Assembly (NCBI GenBank): GCA_030679615.1
Contig: JAUXSJ010000085.1
Coordinates: 1 to 10,432 of the forward strand
DNA length: 10,432 bases
DNA from: Parachlamydiaceae bacterium
GTDB lineage: Bacteria > Chlamydiota > Chlamydiia > Chlamydiales > Parachlamydiaceae
Reading direction: 5' to 3'
In this document: positions 1-5,577 of the stretch, piece after piece
Layout: each line of letters begins with the position of its first letter
How positions within the stretch are numbered: the first letter of the stretch is position 1
Program-made: the position numbers and the translations under genes
The notes under the pieces: model-generated
Seen by the model: the letters and a program-made list of their open reading frames with translations, nothing else
Told to the model about the DNA's origin: nothing
Database searches by the model: none

Positions 1-36
1 AATTCAAGCCTATCAGGAATATTAAGAACTGCAATT

Positions 37-172
37 AGCCTGAAAGTCTTGATTACAAAAGTTTTTTTTAGAGAATGATTTTAAAAAACTTAGCCTGAAA
101 GGCTATAATTGCAACAGCCCAGGGCATCGCCCTGGGTAAAGACAAAACATTTATTGCAGTCTGAAAGACTGC
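37..172. repeat. Left cluster of REP-like palindromes flanking the transposase
   Basis: Three small perfect hairpins lie in a row: AGCCTGAAAGGCT (92-104, loop GAA), CCCAGGGCATCGCCCTGGG (118-136, loop ATC) and GCAGTCTGAAAGACTGC (156-172, loop GAA). A degraded copy of the first (AGCCTGAAAGTCTT) sits at 37-50. The stretch 91-137 reappears almost unchanged, but reverse-complemented, at about 728-776 on the other side of the transposase gene. The GAA loops become TTC on the right, which gives these near-palindromes a readable orientation. There is no other gene in 1-226. Confidence 0.8.
81..109 (+). promoter_or_regulatory. Candidate sigma70-type promoter in the left palindrome cluster
   Basis: A consensus -10 box TATAAT (104-109) is preceded at 17 nt by TTAAAA (81-86, 4 of 6 matches to TTGACA). 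The first REP-like hairpin fills the spacer. It would transcribe toward the transposase with a leader of about 110 nt that includes the other two hairpins. The region is AT-rich, so a chance match is quite possible. Confidence 0.3.
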
Positions 173-226
173 CATAGAGCAATGATACATTTATTTAAAA
201 TTTAAAAAATAAATCATGAGACAATA

Positions 227-679
227 ATGGCGCAATCTCTCTCAAATATTTTAATCCATATCATTTTTAGCACTAAAAACCGTCAACCTATGATTTTCCC
301 AGAAATCATGAAAGAACTACATTCTTATATGGTAGGTATTGCTCAAGCATGTAATGCGCAAGTTCATGAAATTGGAGGAATTGAAGATCATGTTCATCTC
401 CTTATTTCTCTACCAAGAATTCTACCTATTAGCAAACTCATCGAAGAAATTAAAAAAAGTTCATCGAAATGGGTTAAAACTAAAGGAAATTCATATATTG
501 ATTTTGCATGGCAAAATGGTTACGGTGCCTTTTCTATTGGTCAATCTGCGTATGAAAATTTAAGAAAATATATCCAAACACAAAAAACTCACCATCAAAA
601 AATCTCTTTTCAAGATGAATATCGTGCTTTTTTGAAAAAATATCGTATTTCCTATGATGAAAAATATGTTTGGGATTAA
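227..679 (+). CDS. IS200/IS605-family Y1 transposase, RAYT-like
   Basis: This 150-residue single-domain HUH-type tyrosine transposase is expected to cut and rejoin single-stranded DNA at hairpin-marked ends. The metal-binding HUH motif is H55-V-H57 in GGIEDHVHLLISLP. The nucleophilic tyrosine is most likely Y115 in LRKYIQTQKTHHQ, on the helix where the family carries it, followed by the usual HH and SF..EY pattern (122-132). The length is typical of intact TnpA/RAYT proteins, with no frameshift or truncation, so the enzyme may be active. No TnpB/IscB partner gene lies next to it. The ATG at 227 has only a weak GAG at 218-220 as ribosome site. Flanking palindromes in inverted orientation favour RAYT over plain IS200. 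Family assignment is firm; the RAYT subclass is inferred. Confidence 0.9.
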   Translation: MAQSLSNILIHIIFSTKNRQPMIFPEIMKELHSYMVGIAQACNAQVHEIGGIEDHVHLLISLPRILPISKLIEEIKKSSSKWVKTKGNSYIDFAWQNGYGAFSIGQSAYENLRKYIQTQKTHHQKISFQDEYRAFLKKYRISYDEKYVWD

Positions 680-693
680 CATTAACCCTTATC

Positions 694-721
694 GCAGCCT
701 TTCAGGCTGCAATTTTTTTTT
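694..721 (+). terminator. Possible Rho-independent terminator formed by a REP-like hairpin
   Basis: The 7-bp GC-rich stem (694-700 with 704-710) and 3-nt loop are followed by AA and then nine T residues (713-721), immediately downstream of the transposase stop. The same hairpin belongs to the repeat cluster, so termination may be a secondary effect. Confidence 0.5.
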
Positions 722-776
722 ACTTCTACCCAGGGCGTTGCCCTGGGCTGTTGCAATTTTGAGCCTTTCAGGCTAT
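694..776. repeat. Right cluster of REP-like palindromes (inverted copy of left cluster)
   Basis: The hairpins are GCAGCCTTTCAGGCTGC (694-710, loop TTC, 7-bp stem), CCCAGGGCGTTGCCCTGGG (729-747, loop GTT) and AGCCTTTCAGGCT (762-774, loop TTC). Read on the minus strand, the order and linker sequences match the left cluster, including the TTGCAACAGCCCAGGGC stretch. The first hairpin lies 15 nt after the transposase stop and is followed by a run of T (713-721), so it could also terminate transposase transcription. Confidence 0.8.
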
Positions 777-779
777 AGC
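751..779 (+). promoter_or_regulatory. Weak candidate promoter for the cobalamin adenosyltransferase
   Basis: TTGCAA (751-756) and TATAGC (774-779) are separated by 17 nt, each matching 4 of 6 consensus positions. The REP-like hairpin occupies the spacer. It would read toward the gene starting at 877. The match is modest and nothing else supports it. Confidence 0.2.
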
Positions 780-840
780 AAGAAAATTATTTCCCTTTTA
801 AACCTTTCAAATTATAGCAAATTAATCATTTCCCTGCTTT
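762..840. repeat. Two degenerate direct copies of a 39-nt unit
   Basis: The sequence from 762 (AGCCTTTCAGGCTATAGCAA, then a TTTCCCTTTT-like end) recurs from 801 as AACCTTTCAAATTATAGCAA followed by ATTTCCCTGCTTT. The period is 39 nt. The second copy has lost the pairing of the hairpin, so it is a decayed copy of the REP-like unit. Confidence 0.55.
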
Positions 841-876
841 TTATCCCCTCATTTAACCAAAGGAAACCCATATTCA

Positions 877-1458
877 ATGAAAACAAAAATTTATACAAGA
901 ACTGGCGACAAAGGAACCACCTCATTATTTTCAGGACAACGCGTCCCCAAAGATAATGCTTTTATCGAAGCCTTAGGTAAAGTAGATGAAGCAAATTGTT
1001 CCATTGGTCTGGCCATTTCATTTATTCCTAAAGAACCTTCGTTCAGTGAATTTATCCAACAATTAGAAACAATTCAACATGCCTTATTTGATGTAGGCGC
1101 AGCCATAGCAACACCTCGCACTTGCCATCAAGACAAAAAATTGGAAAAAACACGTTTTGATTCACACGCTATTTTATTATTAGAAAGTTGGATTGATGCA
1201 ATGGAAACTGCCCTTCCCCCTTTAAAAACATTTATTCTTCCAGGAGGTCATTCATCTGGCGCATCCCTGCATTTAGCAAGAAGCATTGTTAGAAATGCTG
1301 AACGCTTAGTAATTCCATTATTTCAACAAGAGGATGTCAATCAGGAAGTTCTTGTTTATTTGAATCGTTTATCCGATTATCTCTTTGTTGCCTCTCGTTT
1401 TTTGAATCAACAATGTTCAGTTACAGAAAAACCTTGGGAACCCCACAAATCAAAATAA
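877..1458 (+). CDS. pduO: PduO-type ATP:cob(I)alamin adenosyltransferase
   Basis: This enzyme transfers the adenosyl group of ATP to cob(I)alamin to make adenosylcobalamin (EC 2.5.1.17), the coenzyme of radical mutases and similar enzymes. The protein is cytosolic and 193 residues long, normal for the family. Hallmarks are the N-terminal ATP-binding motif TRTGDKGTTSLFSG (7-20), GKVDEAN (34-40) whose D37 is the conserved acidic residue, ILPGG (120-124), the helix HLARSIVRNAER (132-143) with R135, R139 and E142, and YLNRLSDYLF (161-170). The upstream AAAGG (859-863) is 13 nt from the ATG, a long spacing. It is transcribed alone, after the RAYT-like element and before a hairpin terminator at 1464. 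No corrinoid synthesis gene is nearby, so the cell may adenosylate imported cobalamin; that is inference. The symbol follows the family type; other names such as cobO or mmaB are used for equivalent enzymes. Confidence 0.92.
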   Translation: MKTKIYTRTGDKGTTSLFSGQRVPKDNAFIEALGKVDEANCSIGLAISFIPKEPSFSEFIQQLETIQHALFDVGAAIATPRTCHQDKKLEKTRFDSHAILLLESWIDAMETALPPLKTFILPGGHSSGASLHLARSIVRNAERLVIPLFQQEDVNQEVLVYLNRLSDYLFVASRFLNQQCSVTEKPWEPHKSK

Positions 1459-1463
1459 CTTAT

Positions 1464-1488
1464 AAGCACACTATTCAAGTGTGCTTTT
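1464..1488 (+). terminator. Rho-independent terminator after the adenosyltransferase
   Basis: AAGCACACT (1464-1472) pairs perfectly with AGTGTGCTT (1478-1486) around a 5-nt loop (ATTCA). T residues run to 1488, with more T-rich sequence following. It begins 5 nt after the stop codon of the preceding gene. Confidence 0.75.
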
Positions 1489-1659
1489 ATTCTCTATTTT
1501 ACTCAATAATTCCATCTAAATATAATTCATTTGCACATAATTTTATAAATAAAACCATATTATAATAAAATTAACTAAAACACTATTTCTCCTTAATACC
1601 ATATTTAAAATTAAGACCGATAATAATTATTAAAGAATGTAAATATTAATGGAGAGTAT

Positions 1660-3567
1660 ATGTCATCTATAAATAACATTGACCCTTTTGATGATTTTGT
1701 TTTGGTCGAAAAAAATAATGGTCCCAGTGAACAATTAAAACAAAATAGCAATAAAATTTCTAGCACACTTGCTAAAGAAGGAAAGAATTGGAATGAAGCT
1801 GGGTTAAAAGAAAAACTAGAAGCTAATAAAAAAATTTTAAGTATTCTTCAAAATTCTTTTGAACAATTAGATACGGATACAATTGAATTCACTAAAAAAA
1901 CACTTAAAAATGAAATTAAAGCAATTAAAGAACATTTAGAATTTATTGAAAAAAAACTAGATAAAGGACTTAGTAAGTCAGGTCGGGGGGCTGCATTTGG
2001 ATTCAGACTTGACAAAGAAACTTTTAACAATCTTGAAAAAACTAAAAAAAACTTAGAATCAATTAAAAATGTAATAAATACATCATTAAGCTTTGCTAAA
2101 GCCGATCCTAATGTTGTAAAATCATTTATAAATAAAGAACAAGCACTAAAACAAGAGAGAGAACATTTATTACAAATACAACGGCAACAAGAAGAGTTGT
2201 TAAGCAAGCACCAAAAAAATGCAGATGAATTAAAACAACAGAAAGAAGAATTATTACAACAAAAGAACGAAGAATTATTACGCTTACAACGTCAGCAAGA
2301 AGAGTTGTTAACCAAGAACCAATCTAATGAAGATGAATTGAATATTAAAAAAGAAGAATTAAATACAATTCAACAAGAATTAGATAAATTAAGAGAAACA
2401 ATCTCAGTAAAAGAAAAAGTGAAGGATTTTGCAGATAAACCAGTAATGGGCGGTGCAATAATTGTAGAAGAAATTGAAGAAGGCAGTCCAAGAGCGGGAG
2501 CTTCAGAAGGATTTATACCTCCTCCCATTAGCGGTGGCCCACCACCTCCACCACCTCCTCCTATGGGCAATATCCCAAAACCAAAATATGTTGAAAAAAA
2601 ACTAGCCTATAAAAAACAAGATCCAAATGATCCTAATAAATTTACATTTAAGACAGAACCTAATCCCCCTGATGATAAATATATTAACCCAAGTAAAAAC
2701 GGTATAAATTTTGAAGAGGGAAGAAAAGTTATTCAAAAATATGTTAAAGCTCTGGAACTTTGTTTAAATCCAATTAAAACTACAATTGAAAAATTAGAAC
2801 TACTTACTGAAGAAGTTAAACAATTTACAATTCAATTAAAACAAGCACAAGAAGATCAAATAGCACTGCAAAAAAATATTGAAATATTAAAATCAGATGA
2901 GCCTGTTAGTTTTCTATTAAAAATTAATAAAAAAACACAGGCGATAACCAAAGAACCTTTTGTCACTGATGAAGAGTTTAATCGAATCAATTCAATTGCG
3001 TTAAAAGCAAAAAAACCACCTGTTTTGGTTGAAGGTCATAAAAAAAGTAATGCTCTTCTAGTTATTCAAAGAGAATTTGATGAAAATAAGAGAAACATAG
3101 AAGGCTTAAAAAATACTTTAGCCACTAAAGAAGAAGAGTTAGAAAAAGTAAAACAAACACCTGATTCAGGTGAAGTTAGTTTAAATGAATTCAAAGAATA
3201 TATTGGTAAAAAATCAACAAAATTATCAAAATGGAAGAATGTTTTAGAACAAAAATATTCTACAGAAGCTAAGAAAGCACCAGAAGCTAAAAAAGATGAA
3301 CTAAATCAAATCTCTGATGAGAAGATAATCATCGAAGAAAGTAATTCTGAATTACAAGAATATGAAAATCTTTTTAAAAACAATCCTGCTTTAATGGCAC
3401 TTAACGAAATTCCTCAGTCAGACATGGTGGCTTATAAATCAAGTATTCAAAAAATTGGTGAATTGGGAAATCTTATTGCTCGAAATAGTGAAAATAAAAA
3501 TGATGAAATTATCAATATAACACAAAATAATTTAGGCTCGTTCTTTTCTTTAAGAAAAGCAGAGTAA
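1660..3567 (+). CDS. Coiled-coil protein with formin/WASP-like polyproline tract; candidate host-directed effector
   Basis: I do not recognise this 635-residue protein as a named family. It is hydrophilic, rich in Lys, Glu, Gln and Asn, with no signal peptide or membrane segment. Visible layout: a short acidic N-terminus with DPFDDFVLVE (8-17); helical segments at about 45-160; a strong coiled coil at about 160-250 made of two 36-residue repeats sharing QRQQEELL (174-181 and 210-217); a Gly/Pro linker at 284-308 with PPP and then eight consecutive prolines (294-301); a central region (309-360); and further coiled coils at about 370-412 and 465-500. Proline tracts of this kind bind profilin, SH3, WW or EVH1 domains in eukaryotes and are rare in bacterial housekeeping proteins. 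A secreted, perhaps type III, effector role is inference only. GGAGAG (1651-1656) sits 3 nt before the ATG. It is monocistronic, with terminators on both sides. Confidence 0.85.
   Translation: MSSINNIDPFDDFVLVEKNNGPSEQLKQNSNKISSTLAKEGKNWNEAGLKEKLEANKKILSILQNSFEQLDTDTIEFTKKTLKNEIKAIKEHLEFIEKKLDKGLSKSGRGAAFGFRLDKETFNNLEKTKKNLESIKNVINTSLSFAKADPNVVKSFINKEQALKQEREHLLQIQRQQEELLSKHQKNADELKQQKEELLQQKNEELLRLQRQQEELLTKNQSNEDELNIKKEELNTIQQELDKLRETISVKEKVKDFADKPVMGGAIIVEEIEEGSPRAGASEGFIPPPISGGPPPPPPPPMGNIPKPKYVEKKLAYKKQDPNDPNKFTFKTEPNPPDDKYINPSKNGINFEEGRKVIQKYVKALELCLNPIKTTIEKLELLTEEVKQFTIQLKQAQEDQIALQKNIEILKSDEPVSFLLKINKKTQAITKEPFVTDEEFNRINSIALKAKKPPVLVEGHKKSNALLVIQREFDENKRNIEGLKNTLATKEEELEKVKQTPDSGEVSLNEFKEYIGKKSTKLSKWKNVLEQKYSTEAKKAPEAKKDELNQISDEKIIIEESNSELQEYENLFKNNPALMALNEIPQSDMVAYKSSIQKIGELGNLIARNSENKNDEIINITQNNLGSFFSLRKAE
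2167..2379 (+). repeat. Two 108-bp in-frame tandem repeats in the coiled-coil region
   Basis: Codons 170-205 and 206-240 form two direct copies, each starting TTATTAC at nucleotides 2167 and 2275. The period is 36 residues, close to five heptads. Shared protein features are LL.(I/L)QRQQEELL near the start and DEL..(Q/K)KEEL near the end. Synonymous and replacement differences are numerous, so the duplication is not recent. Confidence 0.75.
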
Positions 3568-3580
3568 TTAATCATATATT

Positions 3581-3618
3581 CCAATCCTCAATTTTTAATT
3601 AATTGAGGATTGGTTTTT
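3581..3618 (+). terminator. Strong Rho-independent terminator between convergent genes
   Basis: CCAATCCTCAATT (3581-3593) pairs without mismatch with AATTGAGGATTGG (3601-3613) around a 7-nt loop, and TTTTT (3614-3618) follows. It ends the polyproline-protein transcript 14 nt after its stop and lies directly before the 3' end of the minus-strand gene. On the minus strand the stem is not followed by a U-run, so termination is expected mainly for plus-strand transcription. Confidence 0.85.
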
Positions 3619-3621
3619 CTT

Positions 3622-4047
3622 TTAAGCCCAATCTTGAGACCCCTTATCATGTGTCACTTGTTTCCAATTAGAAATTTTATTGTCCTCTAAATTCACAATG
3701 GCCATCACATAAACTTCACGTTTATCCTGATTCGGATTAAGTCTTAAATCCACTTCATATGTCAAAACCACTTTATTTTCACAAATTAATGGCTCTTCTA
3801 ACATGGTAATCTCAAAGTGGGAATATTCCTCACGAAATTTTTTCACACGTAAAGTATAGTCATGTAAGTCTTTTCCAATCACATTTCCATTACTTGATAT
3901 CTGAAATTGCTTTGTTAAATATTTCTCAAAATCAGCAAACTCAGGCGCATTTCTTTGATTACACCAATTTTGAAACTCACCAATAAAATTATTGATCAAG
4001 TTTAAGACTTGTGTTTTGTTGTGTGCTGCAGTTTTTATCATGACCAT
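3622..4047 (-). CDS. NTF2-like (SnoaL-type fold) small protein
   Basis: This is probably a cytosolic protein with the cone-shaped NTF2/SnoaL fold, a scaffold for small enzymes and ligand-binding proteins. No catalytic assignment is possible. From the chosen start it has 141 residues, typical of the fold. There is an N-terminal amphipathic helix (KTQVLNLINNFIGEFQNW), a middle G.DLHDYTLRVKKFREEYSHF region, and C-terminal strands (NKVVLTYEVDLRL, EVYVMAIVNLEDNKISNWKQVTH) with the alternating pattern and final W.Q.TH-like strand seen in SnoaL-like proteins. The frame is open up to a TTG at 4116. The ATG at 4047 is preferred because a strong Shine-Dalgarno AGAGGGGAAGG lies 7 nt before it, and the fold begins just after it. 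It diverges from the DedA-type gene and converges on the polyproline-protein gene. Fold assignment is from pattern only. Confidence 0.75.
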   Translation of the reverse strand: MVMIKTAAHNKTQVLNLINNFIGEFQNWCNQRNAPEFADFEKYLTKQFQISSNGNVIGKDLHDYTLRVKKFREEYSHFEITMLEEPLICENKVVLTYEVDLRLNPNQDKREVYVMAIVNLEDNKISNWKQVTHDKGSQDWA

Positions 4048-4054
4048 ACAAAAA

Positions 4055-4065
4055 CCTTCCCCTCT
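4055..4065 (-). promoter_or_regulatory. Shine-Dalgarno site that fixes the start of the NTF2-like gene
   Basis: On the minus strand the sequence reads AGAGGGGAAGG and ends 7 nt before the ATG whose first base is 4047. The longer in-frame candidates (TTG at 4116, ATG at 4089) have only a weak site (AAGAAG before 4089) or none. An ATG two codons further in (4041) is also within reach. Confidence 0.65.
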
Positions 4066-4167
4066 AAATGTTATTTCTTTATTCCTCATTAAATCTTCTT
4101 CATCTATAAAATTCAAATAAAAACTTTAATCCATACGTAATGAAATCACCCAAATAAGAAGCAAAAA

Positions 4168-4782
4168 ATGGAATTTTTACCTGACCACGAAACATTATCT
4201 CTCTGGCTTATGCAGTATGGAAGTATTGTTATTTTTGTTTTGCTAGCATTAGGGATTGTCGCTTTGCCCGTTCCTGAAGAAACCTTAATGGTAATAGCAG
4301 GTATTCTAATGCGAAAAGGACACCTTTACATTCATGAAACAATTGCGGCTGCATATTTAGGTAGTATTTGTGGCATAACAATGAGTTATCTCATTGGAAG
4401 TACCGCCGGTTATTATGTTATCCATAAATACGGAAAGCCTCTGGGATTAACAGAAGAGCGTTTACAAAAAGTACATGATTGGTTTGAAAAATTTGGTAAA
4501 TGGACGTTGTTTATAGGTTATTTTATTCCAGGTGTTCGCCATTTTACAGGATTTTCAGCAGGAATGACAAAACTAACCTATAAGGATTTTGCTTTATTTG
4601 CTTATACGGGTGCGGCGATGTGGGTAACGACCTTTTTGTCCATTGGTTATTATTTTGGGCATATTTCATTTGAAACAATGGAAAATTTTGAGTTTGGGAT
4701 TGAAGGGTTGTCCATTATTATTTTGGTTCTGACCGCTGTGATTCTTTTTTACAAATATAAAAACCGTTTACCCTCAAAATAA
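4168..4782 (+). CDS. DedA-family (VTT/SNARE-associated domain) inner-membrane protein
   Basis: This 204-residue polytopic membrane protein belongs to a family linked to membrane lipid scrambling or transport and envelope homeostasis. Hydrophobic segments lie at about 17-47, 58-85, 112-133, 140-164 and 177-196. The conserved re-entrant motif is LPVPEETLMVIAGIL (33-47), with E37/E38 at the family's essential acidic site. The second signature is GYFIPGVRHFTGFSAGM (117-133) with R124. In E. coli YqjA/YghB this motif is RxxPxxR; here the first arginine is tyrosine (Y118). I recall a similar YFIPGVRH form in Firmicute-type members, so this is probably a subfamily trait rather than damage. AAGAAG (4156-4161) lies 6 nt before the ATG. 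It is divergent from the NTF2-like gene and followed directly by the repeat unit at 4788. Substrate unknown. Confidence 0.9.
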   Translation: MEFLPDHETLSLWLMQYGSIVIFVLLALGIVALPVPEETLMVIAGILMRKGHLYIHETIAAAYLGSICGITMSYLIGSTAGYYVIHKYGKPLGLTEERLQKVHDWFEKFGKWTLFIGYFIPGVRHFTGFSAGMTKLTYKDFALFAYTGAAMWVTTFLSIGYYFGHISFETMENFEFGIEGLSIIILVLTAVILFYKYKNRLPSK

Positions 4783-4789
4783 AATCAAA

Positions 4790-4816
4790 GATAAAGGAAA
4801 GGATAAAGGATAAAGC
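4790..4816. repeat. GATAAAG tandem repeat at the unit's left end
   Basis: Three GATAAAG copies, one preceded by GAAAG, run from 4790 to 4816. The equivalent stretch in unit 2 (5542-5576) carries the same motif with an AATAATAAG insertion. It marks the left boundary of both units. Confidence 0.6.
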
Positions 4817-4865
4817 AAAATTAACGATGGAAACGATATAACGATATAACGATTTAATTTTTTGG
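4817..4865. repeat. Left arm of unit 1 (inverted partner at 5428-5479)
   Basis: It reads TTAACGATGGAAACGATATA and then two ATAACGAT-type 8-bp units, ending ATTTTTTGGA. Its reverse complement is found at 5428-5479, with a few substitutions, and at 5704-5763. A nearly identical direct copy is at 5578-5626. Confidence 0.8.
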
Positions 4866-4961
4866 ATATTTAAAACAAATTCATCATTCACATCTTTTTA
4901 ATAAAGATTTTTCTTTTTAAAAATTCTTCTTGATATTATAAAATTATGAATTTGAAAATAG

Positions 4962-4995
4962 AAATTAACGATGAAAACAATCTAACGATATCATG
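4962..4995. repeat. Internal partial arm copy covering the GxxExxY start codon
   Basis: AAATTAACGATGAAAACAAT (4962-4981) and the following CTAACGATATCATGC align with the first 34 nt of the arm consensus at about five mismatches, in the same orientation as the left arms. The ATG at 4993 falls where the arm has AACG. No Shine-Dalgarno sequence precedes that ATG. Confidence 0.6.
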
Positions 4996-5424
4996 CTAGA
5001 AGAAAAAAAATTACCTCACTTTGAATTGACAGGAAGCATTTTAAATTGTTGTTTTGAGGTGATGAAAGAACTTGGACCTGGATTTTTAGAAAATGTCTAT
5101 AAAAATGCACTTTTAATTACAATGAGACAAAAAGGATTACAAGTCGAAGTAGAAAAGCCTTTTGAGGTTATTTTTAGAGATAATGTAATTGGTCGGTATA
5201 GAGCAGATCTAATTGTCGAAAAAACTGTAATAGTGGAACTTAAGTGTTGTGAAAGCTTGATTCGGGAACATCAAGCACAGTTATTTAACTATTTAAAAGT
5301 TTCTCAACTCCAAATAGGTTTGCTAATAAATTTTCGTCATGGGAAATTGGAGTGGAAGAGATTACAAAACAATCAGGAATTTATTTTGGAAATGGAAACT
5401 TTTGAGGAATCGTTCTTGTTTTGA
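4993..5424 (+). CDS. GxxExxY-family protein (PD-(D/E)XK nuclease-like)
   Basis: This 143-residue protein belongs to the GxxExxY family (PDDEXK_3-like), a small group with a restriction-endonuclease-type fold and no settled function, often present in several copies per genome. The name motif is G30-F-L-E33-N-V-Y36 after ELTGSILNCCFEVMKELGPG. The predicted nuclease core is R70-A-D72-L-I-V, V81-E82-L-K84 and the helix EHQAQLFNYLK (92-102), giving the D...ExK arrangement intact. The C-terminus (IGLLINFRHGKLEWKRL) is also typical, so the protein looks full length. The ATG lies in a repeat-arm copy and lacks a recognisable ribosome site, unlike most genes here. It sits alone inside an inverted-repeat unit between the DedA-family gene and zwf. 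Its last 22 codons are duplicated at 5632-5700. Nuclease activity is inference from the motif. Confidence 0.85.
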   Translation: MLEEKKLPHFELTGSILNCCFEVMKELGPGFLENVYKNALLITMRQKGLQVEVEKPFEVIFRDNVIGRYRADLIVEKTVIVELKCCESLIREHQAQLFNYLKVSQLQIGLLINFRHGKLEWKRLQNNQEFILEMETFEESFLF

Positions 5425-5427
5425 ATT

Positions 5428-5479
5428 TCCAAAAAAATCTTATCGTTATATCGTTATATCATTTTCATCGTTAATTTTT
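5428..5479. repeat. Right arm of unit 1
   Basis: It begins TCCAAAAAAATC 3 nt after the GxxExxY stop codon, continues with two GTTATATC units, and ends ATCGTTAATTTTT. Reverse-complemented it matches the left arms at 4817-4865 and 5578-5626. In RNA, left and right arms of the unit could pair into a long stem. Confidence 0.8.
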
Positions 5480-5577
5480 CGTTCAACTATATCCTGCCCT
5501 GCATATCCTGTAAAAAAACACTCTCTTGCTAATGGGTATAAAGATAAAGAAAGGATAAAGAATAATAAGGATAAAGC

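Larger units (their letters stand above)
91..776 (+). mobile_element. RAYT-like element: Y1 transposase between inverted REP-like clusters
   Basis: The transposase gene at 227-679 is bracketed by palindrome clusters at 91-172 and 694-776 that are reverse complements of one another in order and in flanking sequence. Classical IS200/IS605 ends are subterminal hairpins without terminal inverted repeats, whereas RAYT genes are typically flanked by REP sequences in opposite orientations. The arrangement therefore fits a RAYT-type domesticated or semi-mobile unit better. The outer limits are not certain, because degenerate copies continue at 37-50 and 801-840. Confidence 0.65.
4788..5540 (+). mobile_element. 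Unit 1: GxxExxY gene between inverted repeat arms (possible mobile unit)
   Basis: The unit begins 6 nt after the DedA stop with purine-rich GATAAAG repeats (4790-4816), then a left arm (4817-4865), a spacer with another arm copy (4962-4995), the GxxExxY gene, an inverted right arm (5428-5479) and a trailing segment ending AATGGGTAT (5531-5539). The whole series recurs head-to-tail in shortened form at 5541-5820, which is what defines the unit's limits. No target-site duplication or recognisable transposase is visible inside, so mobility is inferred from structure only. Confidence 0.55.

Noticed and set aside
37..172. CRISPR array from the repeated AGCCTGAAAG motifs
   Set aside because: Repeats are short palindromes at irregular distances with no constant-length spacers and no cas genes nearby.
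680..876. Cobalamin riboswitch upstream of the adenosyltransferase
   Set aside because: No B12-box-like conserved core is visible; the region is accounted for by REP-like hairpins and their decayed copy.
654..956. Open frame of about 100 codons through the right palindrome cluster
   Set aside because: It translates the repeats themselves (LPRALPWA and so on), overlaps the transposase and the adenosyltransferase in other frames, and has no protein-like features.
2370..2570. Minus-strand frame with a polyglycine run
   Set aside because: It is the antisense of the polyproline codons and lies wholly inside the large coiled-coil gene.
3052..3120. WH2-like actin-binding pattern (ALLVIQ ... LKNT, residues 465-486) in the polyproline protein
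   Set aside because: The gap between the LLxxI-like helix and LKNT is 13 residues, not about 5, and the stretch continues a regular coiled-coil heptad pattern, so the resemblance is probably coincidental.
4817..4865. 8-bp ATAACGAT array as replication iterons or DnaA boxes
   Set aside because: Arrays are very short, have no DnaA-box consensus (TTATNCACA), and occur as paired arms around a gene and its remnant, which fits a repeat unit better than an origin.
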